Source: Clavelina lepadiformis
Taxonomy: Eukaryota > Chordata > Ascidiacea > Aplousobranchia > Clavelinidae
NCBI RefSeq assembly: GCF_947623445.1
Contig: NC_135240.1
Span: 28,086,001-28,150,000 of the forward strand
Direction of reading: 5' to 3'
DNA length: 64,000 nt
In this document: positions 45,495 through 55,830 of the stretch, piece by piece
How the letters are laid out: every line of letters begins with the position of its first letter
Numbering within the stretch: position 1 is the stretch's first letter
Translations under genes and position numbers: made by a program
The notes under the pieces: generated by a model
Seen by the model: the letters and a program-made list of their open reading frames with translations, nothing else
The model's database searches: none
What the model was told of the DNA's origin: nothing

Positions 45495-46100
45495 CTACCA
45501 GTTGGTGGGTGTCTCACACATCAATCGGTGTTTCATATAGCTTTTGAACTGTTCGTAAGCCTGGGTTCCAAGTGGCGTTGTGTCTCTCAGGCGGCCGAGA
45601 AACTCTAGCAAGTCGGCTGACTGGATAGTAGCTGTGGCTCCTATCATTGTAAAGATTTTTGTCTCGCAATCAATCTGTGGAACCAGTTCGAACATTGCTT
45701 CCAGACGCTGGAACCAAAGCTCCAGGTCCTCTGCCGAAGTGGTTGGTGGTGATGGAAATGCCAGGACCTTCGGTGAAATGTCTGGTCCTCATATCTCATA
45801 ATATTTGTATATCGGATGAAGTGCCGTTTGTTTCCAAACCGCCAGATCACGCCGTCGAGGAAGGAGGTAACTAGAGCCTTGTACGCCAGGTCTGATAATC
45901 GACAGTTGCGGAGCGGGAACCGACTGTTCATCCGGTGACTCTGGTGAATCGGGAATCGGTGAGTCGGGCATCGCGACGTCGATAAACGTAGGCCTACCCG
46001 CCGGCGTGTCAGACGTTGTATTGTTCATTTGAAAGTCAGCAGTCGATTCCAGAAACGTCAAAATGGTAGATTTGTTTGGCAGCAGTGGTAATGATGGCAA
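45495..46100 (-). pseudogene. Divergent Gag-like fragment between env and the 3' LTR
   Basis: A Pro-rich leader (VAMPDSPIPDSPESPDEQS) lies in one frame. After a frame change near 45790-45870 a capsid-like stretch begins, with LAFPSPPTTSAEDLELWFQR and EFLGRLRDTTP, ending at TNW plus TAG at 45495. The W-F-x-R-L-E-A pattern parallels the element's own Gag (PEAWISHLEHKFSL), but the sequences are clearly different, so this is not a simple duplication. It lacks the CHCC knuckle and the C-terminal half. It may be a captured or recombinant gag piece. Confidence 0.6.
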
Positions 46101-46383
46101 AATCTGTGGAGAAACTGCAAGGTTTGAGATCAGTTTGCTCGCATAACTAAGCTCATGCGTGGGAAAGATGAACATGCAAAACGACGGAAAATCGGTAACG
46201 ATATAAGCACAAGACAAAACGACGCAGCAAAGAGAAGGTTATTAGTTATTAGTATTATGCATGCACTAAGCGAGAGATATACTAAAAAAATTGTCGGCCG
46301 ACAGTTACAAAGGAAAATGTTAAAAGGTTATATGCATAAGACATTAGCGGCACCGAAAAACACGTTGATACAGATAATGAAAC

Positions 46384-48309
46384 TTAAAGTGTGTGTGTGT
46401 TCGCGAACTCATCACGGGACGACGCAGCGGGCGGCGCGTCATCAGAAGATCCAGAAGAAGACGGTTGGTCACGAGAACGTCGAAGCAAAGGCGACGGTTG
46501 AGTTTGTTGTGGACGTGCATCTCGTTGGTTGCGTCCAGCGCGAATACGGGATACAAGAGATCTGGCATACCGCAAATGCTGCGGAGATGATCGAATAAAC
46601 CCGATGGTATGGAAAAGGGCCCACATCATGGCAAGTAGCTGCAGGATGAAGATAAGGGCTGAGAGAAATGGATTCGTAATCTGCGACAGTGCAAGCAGTA
46701 ACGTTTGTTTTGCGGCGTGCGCGAATGTGTCTGCGACGTAGGATCCGTTGATCATAGTTTCATCAGTTGTAGTAAGACTTGTTATGACATCTCGCATTTT
46801 CTCCTTAAGCAGGTTGGCTTCAGACATAGAGCTGAGCAGCGATTGAAGGTCAGTGAACGAGTCGGAGTCAGGTAGCTCGTTGAGAATCTTCTCGTAGTCG
46901 GGAGCTTTGTAGTTGATGTGTATAGTCGACAATGGTAAGTTGAGTTGATGCACCTGCACATGTTCGTGCGATAAAGTGTAGTTGTGGTAAAGGACAGTGT
47001 GTCCCAGAACTCGGAAGACAAAACTTCTAGCTGTTCGATACGATTCCAGCAGATGTACTCCCGGTAAGACAATGTTGTCTGAGATGAGTTGGCCGTATTG
47101 ACTGCGGCCGTTTTGATCGCGATACTGGATGAGAGGACGTTGACTGAACGCGTTGTGGTACACAAGTGACGGTAAGACGGTACCGTTGATAGAGTGACAT
47201 GTTGCTCTGGACATAAAATCTCCAAGGTTGGAACCCATGGTTTGATGTCCAAGAGTGGAAGACAGTATCTCAGTAGGGAAAATCTTCCCAACTGCTTTGT
47301 AGAGTGTGCCAATCAGCTTCGTGAGTTGTATCGGCAATGTAGGAACTTCATCTCTACGCAGTGAGAACTTCGGAAATGAGATCGTCCTGTTGTCCGTCAA
47401 AGGTTGCCAGAAGTCGTGAGAATTCAGAGTGTGGCGTATGATCAGATACACGCCTTGGCAGGCTAGGGCGCAAAAGAGCGAGTCTGTCGAGCTCTGTACA
47501 TTGCTGGTAGCGAAAGATAAAGTTGTTGTTGTCGCAGTGGATATTTTCGCCATAGCAGCTTTTCGCACGTGTAGAACACTTTCTCCAGTGATGTACGGAG
47601 ATTCCGAAGTCAGGTAAGGAAACTCTATATAAAGACGTAGAGTTGTAATGGAGTAGCATCTTATGTGATCCCAGAGGTTTGTTGGTGGGCAGTTGATATT
47701 CGAGGGTACTCGCCATATAAACATACGATTGCCCGTTAAGCAATATCCACGCTCGATTGAGCACGATGCAAGCGATCCAAGCGACGACGTCATTGTGTCT
47801 GTGACGTAATCGTAGTAAATTGTAGTGTGAAACAGGAAGTCGTTTGTTATTGTCCCTGACGCTGTAGTTGGCCAGACAAACTTGTAATGAACGGCATTCC
47901 GTGTGGAGTACGCAGCAGGGTTAGATCGAATGAGTGGGCCATTTGATGAGACTTTGGTTTCATTCCAAGACGTACATTTTTTATTGTAAGGTGGGTGTGC
48001 GTCAATGGTATTGGCCGATTTTTGATAACTCCCAAAAAAGAAGTAAATAGTGCTCCAGGATGTAATCTGTGAAGTACAAACTGTTGCAGGAATCTTCTGG
48101 AGATGCAGATCTGGAGCAAACACGTTAGCAGAGCAGTTGTGTATGGTGAAGGATGTCTGCTTTTGGCAATGCATGTCGTCATCAAAGGTGTACAACCCAA
48201 GAGAGTGTGTTCGTTGACATAATTGAAATTCTTGGTCGGCCTGTTGAGGGTTCAACTGTTCGGCTGATGAGAACAAGCAGAGGCACGAAAGCATCAAGCA
48301 AATGAACAT
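46384..48309 (-). CDS. Envelope-like glycoprotein ORF of the retroelement (641 aa)
   Basis: Intact ORF whose ATG overlaps the end of pol by 16 bases. It starts with a hydrophobic signal-peptide-like segment (residues ~1-16, then A-E-Q). The ectodomain is Cys-rich with several N-x-S/T sites. One strongly hydrophobic span lies near the C-terminus (about residues 560-582), followed by a basic, Ser/Pro-rich cytoplasmic tail of about 60 residues. This is the layout of a class I or III viral surface glycoprotein; no furin site or fusion peptide was assigned and the viral source is not recognised. It is the longest undamaged ORF of the element. It would need a spliced or re-initiated transcript. Confidence 0.75.
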   Translation of the reverse strand: MFICLMLSCLCLFSSAEQLNPQQADQEFQLCQRTHSLGLYTFDDDMHCQKQTSFTIHNCSANVFAPDLHLQKIPATVCTSQITSWSTIYFFFGSYQKSANTIDAHPPYNKKCTSWNETKVSSNGPLIRSNPAAYSTRNAVHYKFVWPTTASGTITNDFLFHTTIYYDYVTDTMTSSLGSLASCSIERGYCLTGNRMFIWRVPSNINCPPTNLWDHIRCYSITTLRLYIEFPYLTSESPYITGESVLHVRKAAMAKISTATTTTLSFATSNVQSSTDSLFCALACQGVYLIIRHTLNSHDFWQPLTDNRTISFPKFSLRRDEVPTLPIQLTKLIGTLYKAVGKIFPTEILSSTLGHQTMGSNLGDFMSRATCHSINGTVLPSLVYHNAFSQRPLIQYRDQNGRSQYGQLISDNIVLPGVHLLESYRTARSFVFRVLGHTVLYHNYTLSHEHVQVHQLNLPLSTIHINYKAPDYEKILNELPDSDSFTDLQSLLSSMSEANLLKEKMRDVITSLTTTDETMINGSYVADTFAHAAKQTLLLALSQITNPFLSALIFILQLLAMMWALFHTIGFIRSSPQHLRYARSLVSRIRAGRNQRDARPQQTQPSPLLRRSRDQPSSSGSSDDAPPAASSRDEFANTHTL

Positions 48310-51300
48310 GTTGCTTTTATAATTCGCGAAACTTTCGGTGGAATGATTTTGCGACCAGTTCGAGACGTCTTTATAACCGCAGGAGGTTTTGTTGGCTCCG
48401 GAGCGGCGACCGTTGGTGGTACCGTTTCTTGTCTCGCTGAGGTGGGGGGCAATGGCTGCGGAGCAGGATCTTGTGTCTGCAAAGAAAAATTCTGTTGTTG
48501 ATGCGAAGGTGTTGATTTTAAAGGGGCATCAATATCGATAGTGTAGCTAGGCTTTAGACGGTCGAGGGAAACGCGGTCCGGTTTGCCCTGGCGAGAAATA
48601 ACAACATACTTTTCGTATCTCTCCAATACTGGAAACGGACCAACATAAGGGCGTTCCAACGCTCTTTTGACATAGTCACAGCGCACATAGACGCGGTCAC
48701 AATGTTTCAAATCCGGATGAACATAGGACTGTACGAATTTCGTATGAGCGGTCGTTGGTGTAAACTGAAGGTCGTTGATGAAGTCTGGATAGGCACCGAG
48801 GTAGCTGGATGTAGGAACTGCGGAGGCAAGCTTGGAGTCTGAAAAGAAACCTCCTGGATGACGTAAGGTGCGTCCAAAAGCTAACTCAGCTGGTGTACAT
48901 TTCAGGTCCTGAAGATAGCGATTGCGCAGAGCCAGGACAATAAACCCCAATTTGTGAAACCAACGCTCAGGTTCGTCGAAACGCTTGATGGCGCGCTTGA
49001 TCTCCGCATTTGCACGTTCCGTAATTCCATTGGACATGGGGTGGTAAGCGGTGGTCAGATTGTGTTGGATACCAAGAGAGCGCATAATTTCCGCCCAGGC
49101 AGAACTTGTGAAACACGGTCCACGATCACTTGTGAGGATGATTGTAACGCCGACCAAGGAGCACCAGTGATTTACAAAGTAAGCGGCGACGGTTTCCGTG
49201 GTGGCATCAGGGATTGGTATGGCTTGAACGAAACGCGTATATCGGTCAATGCAGGTAAGAATGTATTTATAACCGTGTGAGGTTGGAAGTGGTCCAATCA
49301 GGTAAATTGCAACATCGGAAAATCGACCATCCTGAATTTTAAATGACCCTGGTGCGGTTTTGGTGTGACGGAAAATTTTTCCTTCTTGACAGTTTGGGCA
49401 TTGCTGGACCCAGGTCGCGATCTCTTTACACATTCCTGTCCAGATAAATCGTTCCTTGATGAGCTTGACTGTGGCTTTCTTCCCAGGATGCGATAAGTTA
49501 TGTAAGTGCAGAAATACTTGACGCCGGAAGAATGAAGGAACTAGGACACGCTCTGTGTCGGCGGACACGTCACAAAGAATGGTTACGTCGTTATTGGGCA
49601 GCTTGCAGTCTTGAAGTTTGAGTACTGTTGTCGCGGCGCGTAGTTTTTGAATGGCAGGATCTGTGGTTTGAGCTTGTGCTATTTTCTCATATTCCAAAGG
49701 CGGCGGAAAATTGGAAATAGCGTTAATGTCGGGTGTTGCATTATGAGACCTTGACAAAAGGTCCACCACCACGTTATCAGAACCTTTGATGTGTTCCACG
49801 GTTGTCGTATATTCTGAAATGAACAACAATTGTCGGAATTGTCTTGGTGAGTAATGTTCTGAGATCTTCCCGAGACTAGAAACCAGGGGTAGGTGGTCAG
49901 TACGTAGGGTGAATTGACGACCTGTCAAGAAGTAGCGGAAATGCCGAATGGACTTGTACGCGGCCAGCAGTTCTCTGTCAAAGCAACTGTATTTCTGTTG
50001 ACTTGCACTCAGCTGTCTTGAAAAGAAGGCTAACGGAACTAGTTGGTTTCCTTGTTGTTGTTCCAACGTTGCTCCAATACTGGTCAATGAAGCGTCAACT
50101 GTTAAGTAAGTCGGCGCGTGGAGTTTCGGAAACGCCAAAGTGCTGGCATTTGCAATAGCTTGTTTGCTATCAGCGAACGCGCGTTCTGCATCCGCATTCC
50201 ATTGTAAAGGGGCGCGTTTGTTTCGATTGCCTGGAATTAGTTTGTACAGCGGCTGCAACATGGTAGAGCAATGCCTCAGGAAACGAAAATAATAGCAATA
50301 AACGCCCAAGTAACTTTTCAGCTGTTTGCAGGTTTTTGGCTGAGGGTAATCGAGAATGGCTTGCACTTTTTCTTGAGTTGGTCGTATCCCCTCAGAATTT
50401 ATGTGATGTCCTAGGTAGTCAAGAGACTTGCGGTTGAATTCACATTTGTCGAAATTCAGCGTTAAGCCAAATTCATCAAGACGTTGAAAAAGCATCTTAA
50501 GGTGTTCAAGATGTTCCGACAAGTTACTACTTCCAATGATGATATCATCGAGGTAGGCAAAGATTCCAAGGTGCAGAAGGGGACGTAGCAATTCTCCTAT
50601 GAGTCTGGAAAACGTCCGTGGAGCGCCGGACAGACCGAACGGAAGTCTTGTATATTCAAATTATCCAAGGGGGCAAACAAACGCCGTCTTATGAACGTCT
50701 TCAGGAGCCACCTGCATTTGATGATATGCAGCTTGGAGATCTAACTTGGAGAAGACAGTTTTACCATACAAGACATCTGAAAAGCTGTGTAGGAACGGAA
50801 GAGGGTAACAGCTGTCGGTTGTTTGTTTATTGACCAGTTTGTAATCAATGACCAGACGATATTTGTTGCCTGACGAGCCTTTAGGAACGAGTAACGCTGG
50901 GCTTCCGTAAGGCGAATCACTGTAGCGGATGATTTCCCGTTCCAGCAAGCTGTCAATTTCTTTCTTCAAGATTTCCATTGTTTCTGGACTATAACGACGC
51001 GGGCGTGAACGCACAGGCGGACCTGTGGTATGAATATGGTGAACGATGGAATGTTTCACCGGTTTAACAGCAGCTGACATGGGTTGTAACAGGTCCGGAA
51101 ATTGATGTAACAGATCGTCCACAGGATCTATCTGACTGAGAATGGATATTCGAAGAGGATCATGTGCAACCGGCTCTAATGTGTATTGTTGTTGGTTTGG
51201 TACATCTATCAGCTGTTTTGCTTTAAGGTCCAATACAAAGTTGTAGTTAGTGAGAAAATCCAACCCCAGGATGCAAAAGGGTGTGTCCGCCAGCACAAAC

Positions 51301-51571
51301 TCATAGGGATAAGAAAAGCGAGGATGCAGAGAAACATTAAGCTGTTTAATGCCATAGTAATAGGCGTACTGTTAGCAACAAACAGCGGCGTTTTTGGTTC
51401 GCGATTTGATTTGTCAGCTGAACTGGCCGACAACAGCGAAGTTGCGGCCGCGCTATCTACATAAAAATGATTGTCATTGCATTGATCATAAACAGTCAAC
51501 AAAGGGCAGCCTCTTGTGGCAGTTGTTGCGATCGACGGGGCTGAGCGTTCTAATGTTGCGTCGACCGCCAA
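48294..51571 (-). pseudogene. pol: Ty3/gypsy pol (protease, RT, RNase H, integrase), two lesions
   Basis: Protease: a VDSAAATSLL-type active site near 51460, variant of the usual D-T/S-G-A. RT: from about 51000, fingers LLEREIIRYSDSPYGSP and palm AYLDDIIIG at about 50555. RNase H: FDRELLAAYKSIRHF and the DNVVVDLLSR end. Integrase: an HHCC zinc module (HNLSHPGKK ... CPNCQ), then a DDE core with CIDRYTRF, TSDRGPCF and ERANAEIKR, and a long C-terminal region. Breaks: a one-base deletion between protease and RT near 51350, and TAA at 50661-50663 just before the L-P-F-G-L motif. The rest of the frame is continuous to 48294, so inactivation looks recent. Gag-to-pol expression would use a frame change near 51550. 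Confidence 0.9.
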
Positions 51572-52782
51572 GCGTTTTTTGTCGCTTGTGAATTATTTTC
51601 CCACATAGAACAGGATGGGTGACAGCGGCGCGCATCTCTTCCGAAGCGTGCGTGATAATAACATAAGCCATTAGAACCATAGGAAGCACCCGGGTAATCA
51701 CCAGGGGAAGCACCATGGTAATTGTTACGTTGATATTCTCGTTTCGGAAAAGTGGCAGATGAATTTGAAAACTTGTCATTGCGTCTGTTCGGGAAGTGAG
51801 AATCGGGTGATCGTTGATTATCTCGATCACAGACGTTGTAGTCACCTGATTCGTTGAACCTTCTATTGTTTGCGTGTGGCGATCGTTGTTGCCAAGTAGC
51901 GTTGAAAGCTTTTCGTTGGTTTGTTGGATTTTGGTTGGTGAAGTAAGGATTTCTTTCTCCCAAACTCTTTGCTGCATGTTGCTGTCCATCTGTATTAGTT
52001 ATAGCAAGCGAAAGGTTGTTCCGAGAAATTTGCGGTTGTTTAAGCAACAATACTTCGTGCGCTTTATTTGCCAGGCTTTGGAGATTTTCATGTTCCACGC
52101 TGGCTAGTGCAATTGCGATGTCTGGCGGTAACGCTTTGAGAAATTTTGCACGAATTAGCTTAACCACTGGCGGAGTAAGATTCTCTTGACCTACCGCACT
52201 CATTAATTCACGCATTAAATGCCTGGGTGACTGATCATGCAGCGTGAGGTCAGCCAACAAAAAATCCAAATGATCCTCACGTTTATCAAAGTTCCTCAAA
52301 ATTTCGTTGATCAAGGTGTCGTAACAGTCCAGAGCCGATGCAGAAGGCAAACGAAGTAATGCGAGGTCTTTAGCCGGTATTGCTTCTACTGCTAGCAAGT
52401 AACGGTTTGTTTGCGAAGCGATGCGATACAGAGAAAATTTGTGTTCCAGGTGGGAGATCCATGCTTCCGGATTGAATTTCCAAAAAGTAGGAAGTTTGAC
52501 GTGTGAAAACAAATCGTTCCGCGAGGTAGTGTCCTGTGTCCGCGAGGTAGTGTCCTGTGTCCGCACACTTGTCAGCTCTTTCCTGTCAGCCCCCAGACCA
52601 GAGGTTCCAGCTGCCTCACTGCTGTGGGGATCTGTCGATTGTTCCTCGTTTTCGTTCGACATGGTCATATTCTGAATTGACTCGACGGGCCGTGGGGTTA
52701 ATCGTGTGCTAACGTTATACTCTGACTTAGTTTTGCCTGGTACAGAAGTAAATTTTCGTAGTGTCGACAACGATTTTGGCAT
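51550..52782 (-). CDS. gag: Gag polyprotein of the retroelement (410 aa)
   Basis: Open from 52782. The N-terminal ~90 residues are Ser/Thr-rich and contain a tandem SRTQDTT duplication. A capsid-like helical region follows (about residues 95-260; LPTFWKFNPEAWISHLEHKF), then an Asn/Arg-rich linker, and near the end a single CHCC knuckle CYYHARFGRDARRCHPSC (C-x2-H-x9-C-x3-C). That knuckle, in place of the retroviral CCHC, is a hallmark of CsRn1-clade Gag. It would assemble particles and bind RNA. The end overlaps the protease frame by about 20 bases. Confidence 0.88.
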   Translation of the reverse strand: MPKSLSTLRKFTSVPGKTKSEYNVSTRLTPRPVESIQNMTMSNENEEQSTDPHSSEAAGTSGLGADRKELTSVRTQDTTSRTQDTTSRNDLFSHVKLPTFWKFNPEAWISHLEHKFSLYRIASQTNRYLLAVEAIPAKDLALLRLPSASALDCYDTLINEILRNFDKREDHLDFLLADLTLHDQSPRHLMRELMSAVGQENLTPPVVKLIRAKFLKALPPDIAIALASVEHENLQSLANKAHEVLLLKQPQISRNNLSLAITNTDGQQHAAKSLGERNPYFTNQNPTNQRKAFNATWQQRSPHANNRRFNESGDYNVCDRDNQRSPDSHFPNRRNDKFSNSSATFPKREYQRNNYHGASPGDYPGASYGSNGLCYYHARFGRDARRCHPSCSMWENNSQATKNAWRSTQH

Positions 52783-53034
52783 CTATCAGAACTGATAAAA
52801 AATTCGCCGACGCCCCGTAAAAATGTTGGTCACAAAAGAACCCGAAGGAAAAAATTTCACGACAAAAACTTTTATTTCATATTACAGCGCGATGTAAAAA
52901 TGATAGTCTAAGCTAAGTGAGCATGCATTACGTGCGCATGCATTATAATTTAGGGTTGCAGCTAGTTGTAAAAAAGACATGCAAAGATCCACTTACCAGT
53001 GAAAAACGGCTGTAACGATTGAAACACGTCGTGT

Positions 53035-53051
53035 CAACGACGGGGTCACCA
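53035..53051 (-). other. Primer binding site, tRNA-Trp type
   Basis: Reads TGGTGACCCCGTCGTTG on the minus strand, five bases inside the 5' LTR. The first 11 bases match the complement of the 3' end of animal tRNA-Trp, with small departures beyond. Confidence 0.8.
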
Positions 53052-53056
53052 AAATT

Positions 53057-53688
53057 CAGAGGACTGCACTGTCAGTCTTAACTTATACTATTCGGTCTTA
53101 ATTTACCTGCCGAATTAATGATCTGACTCCGTGGTTGCGTGCGGTTCGAATTCTCTAACCTTCACGTGTTACTACAGTTACTAGCCGAAAGCTCTTACGA
53201 TTAATTAGATACAGTTTATCAGAAACAATCCTTTATTGTAGGAGCTGTACAGGTTCCGATTAATATCACACAATCACAAACTTAGCATTTACCATTTAAA
53301 ACAAGTCTAACAGATTACATTTAACACGACTAACGTAATACGTTCGTACGATTCAGTATCTCTGTCTGCCTGCGTACTCGCGTATCAGCACGAGTTTATA
53401 AAGCGGAGCGATGTGAACGGAAACACAATATACACAAATATTTCAGAATGCGCGAACGATAAAATAAACGTTTGGACAATGGGGATTATTTACAGTTAAA
53501 ACTCGGATGCTATGAAATCACCTGGCAACGTACTAAACGGCGCTTTCACATAAAGTTATTTAGAAAAAGTTTCCAAATATTAAGCGACAATTGCAGTTTC
53601 ATCCACAAACAACATTTCAATAAACAACTGGCGAATACTTTCCCACGAATGATATATTGGTATTGGTAGTGGCTCACATGCCACTACA
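53057..53688 (-). repeat. 5' LTR
   Basis: 632 bp; starts TGTAGTGGCATG in element sense, ends CCTCTG. Carries small substitutions and indels relative to the 3' LTR. Confidence 0.88.
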
Positions 53689-53835
53689 AACAAATTCATC
53701 TCTAGCTTTGCTCATTGAAGCTCAAGTTTTTAAATGACACTCAATCACTTACATAAAAAAGTAAACAAATCTAAAACAAAAAATAACAGTATTGTTACAA
53801 GATGTATGTAAACTATGGCCTTAAACATATTTGTC
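53689..53835. repeat. Right copy of the ~145-bp direct repeat flanking the retroelement
   Basis: Matches 44212-44357 with a few differences, including a 5-bp 'AACAG'-type expansion. It belongs to the region downstream of the 54.2-55.5 kb zinc-finger ORF. Confidence 0.85.
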
Positions 53836-54192
53836 TTTGTATATAGAAAACAACTTTGAAATGTTGTAGCAAAAATGATTTCAAAACATGAATCATTAAA
53901 CAACAAAATCTTTAAGAATAAAATGTAAATGATTTTTAAACGTAGACTTATGTCCAAATAGATTTTTAAAATGTCATCATTTCGCTGGTGATCGTTTGTG
54001 TTAAACTTTCTTGTTAACTGACAAATACGACTTCAATCCAAACAAGTTCTCACAACAAGAAAACTGCTATCGTCGCTCTCCAGTGTCGCAAATATCTACT
54101 ACGTGAAAGTATTTCAGTATTTCAAAGCAAACACCGCATTTAAAAGCATTCTAGCCCCTGCGTACCGCCATATGACTTTGGAGATGGCCGTC

Positions 54193-55512
54193 TTATGAAA
54201 ATGATTTCAAACAAACTTCGCTTTGACGATGACGCTCGCCATTGTGGACTTTCGAATGACGCTGCAAATTGCTGTTATTTGAAAATGATTTGCAACGAAC
54301 ATCGCTTTGATAAGGACGCTCTCCAGTGTGGACTTTCATATGACACTGCAAATTGCTGTTATCTGAAAATGATTTGCAACAAAGCTGACATTGATAAAGA
54401 CGCTCTCCAGTATGGACTTTCATATGACGCTGCAAATGGCTGTTATTAGAAAATGATTTGAAACAAACATCACATTGATAAGGACGCTCTCCAGTGTGTG
54501 TTTTCATATGACACTGCAAATTGCTGTTACTTAGAAATGATTTGCAGCAAACATCGCATTGATAAGGACGCTCTCCAGTGTGTGTTTTCATATGACACTG
54601 CAAATTGCTGTTACTTAGAAATGATTTGCAGCAAACATCGCATTGATAAGGGCGCTCTCCAGTGTGGACGTTCATATGAACTTTCAAACTACTGTTTTCT
54701 GAAAATGATTTGAAACAAACATCGCATTGATAAGGACGCTCTCCAGTGTGTGTTTTCATATGACGCTGCAAATTGCCGTTCAGTGAAAATGATTTGCAAC
54801 AAACCTGACATTGATAAGGACGCTCTCCAGTGTGAGTTTTCATGTGATGTTGCAAATTGCAGTTTTCTGAAAACAATTTGCAACAAACCTGACACTGATA
54901 AGGGCGCTCTCCAGTATGAACTTTCATATGATGCTGCAAACTGCTGTTTTGTGAAAATGATTTGCAGCAAACATCGCATTGATAAGGGCGCTCACCAGTA
55001 TGAACTTTCATATGATGCTGCAAATAGCTGTTTAGTGAAAATGATTTGCAACAAACATCGCATTGATAAGGACGCTGTTCAGTGTGGATTTTCATGTGAC
55101 GCAGCAAACTGCTGTTTCGTGAAAATGATTTGCAGCAAACATCACATTGATAAGGGCGCTCATCAGTGTGGATTTTCATATGACGCTGCAAATTGCTGTT
55201 TTCTGAAAATGATTTGCAGCAAATTCGACATTGATAAGGTTGCTCACCAGTGTGAGTCCTTAAATGAGATTTCAAGCTTGATTTTCTTTTAAAAGATTTA
55301 TCACAAACTTTGCAGCAAAAATGTTTTCCTTTGTCTTTTTCCTTAGTTGCCATCAAACATCCAATATTGCTTTTAATGTTTTTACCCTTTGCCTTTTCTT
55401 TATCAGAAAACTTCAGAACTAACATGTTGCAATCGTTGTATTTTTGTACAAACTTTTGATTTAGGTTTTCAGACTCAGCAACGTCGCCTTTGAATTCATT
55501 TGCTTCATTCAC
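54193..55512 (-). CDS. C2H2 zinc-finger ORF (439 aa), probably decaying
   Basis: After a ~65-residue acidic leader (AESENLNQKFVQKYND, related to the linker of the 17505 gene), twelve good C2H2 fingers follow, starting HFCCKVCDKSF. Finger 13 has lost both cysteines (YQSDVRCKSF) and finger 14 stops at KSFS; worn finger sequence continues past the stop to about 54050. Fingers 9 and 10 are identical, a recent duplication. The usual MECHPS N-terminus is missing: upstream at 55560-55660 the paralogous region shows a TGA in place of Trp and a frameshift. Either translation starts internally at 55512 or the gene is dead. DNA-binding role by family. Confidence 0.6.
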   Translation of the reverse strand: MNEANEFKGDVAESENLNQKFVQKYNDCNMLVLKFSDKEKAKGKNIKSNIGCLMATKEKDKGKHFCCKVCDKSFKRKSSLKSHLRTHTGEQPYQCRICCKSFSENSNLQRHMKIHTDERPYQCDVCCKSFSRNSSLLRHMKIHTEQRPYQCDVCCKSFSLNSYLQHHMKVHTGERPYQCDVCCKSFSQNSSLQHHMKVHTGERPYQCQVCCKLFSENCNLQHHMKTHTGERPYQCQVCCKSFSLNGNLQRHMKTHTGERPYQCDVCFKSFSENSSLKVHMNVHTGERPYQCDVCCKSFLSNSNLQCHMKTHTGERPYQCDVCCKSFLSNSNLQCHMKTHTGERPYQCDVCFKSFSNNSHLQRHMKVHTGERLYQCQLCCKSFSDNSNLQCHMKVHTGERPYQSDVRCKSFSNNSNLQRHSKVHNGERHRQSEVCLKSFS

Positions 55513-55559
55513 GACCTGAGGAACAATACTATTTAATATTGAAGTAATTTGGTGACCAA

Positions 55560-55680
55560 TCTCAAAGCAAGACGCCTCTCAATGCTGCATCGATTCTTCT
55601 TTGACGGCTTCGATATAAAATAAACTGATTCAGACTTTATATCTGATGGTTGCGATTGTTCCTCTGAACTGAACTTGAAC
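55560..55680 (-). pseudogene. Disrupted N-terminal segment of the 54.2-55.5 kb zinc-finger gene
   Basis: Frames read EEQSQPSDIKSES and then, after a shift, VKEESMQH followed by TGA and EASCFEIGHQITSIL, parallel to the N-terminal region at 42.9-43.0 kb. Confidence 0.65.
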
Positions 55681-55683
55681 TGA

Positions 55684-55830
55684 AAGTTTTTAACAAATTC
55701 ATCACTAGCTTTGCTGATTGAAGTTCAAGTTTTTAAATGACACTCAATCACTTAAACGTGACAAAACAAACAAATCTAAAACAAAAAATGTTGTTACAAG
55801 ATGTACGTCAACTAAGGCCTTAAATATACC
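55684..55830. repeat. Third, diverged copy of the ~145-bp repeat
   Basis: Same order of blocks as 44212-44357 ('TTAACAAATTCATCACTAGC', 'AAATGACACTCAATCACTT'). It shows the repeat is a native part of the zinc-finger locus that was later used as retroelement flank. Confidence 0.8.

Larger units (their letters stand above)
44358..53688 (-). mobile_element. CsRn1-type Ty3/gypsy LTR retroelement with env-like ORF (9.3 kb)
   Basis: LTRs at 44358-45363 (3', with a 383-bp insertion) and 53057-53688 (5'). Internal order on the minus strand is primer site, gag, protease-RT-RNase H-integrase, env-like ORF, a Gag-like remnant, polypurine tract. Clade evidence is a tRNA-Trp-type primer site and a C-x2-H-x9-C-x3-C (CHCC) Gag knuckle, the combination described for CsRn1-like elements. 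Pol carries one frameshift and one nonsense codon; gag and env are open. LTR bodies are similar but have small differences, indicating some age. No short target duplication flanks it. Confidence 0.9.

Noticed and set aside
45789..46598. Plus-strand ORFs over the env/gag-like region (46155-46598 and others)
   Set aside because: Antisense shadows of the retroelement ORFs.
54195..55292. Plus-strand repetitive Cys/Asp-rich ORFs
   Set aside because: Antisense shadows of the minus-strand zinc-finger ORF.
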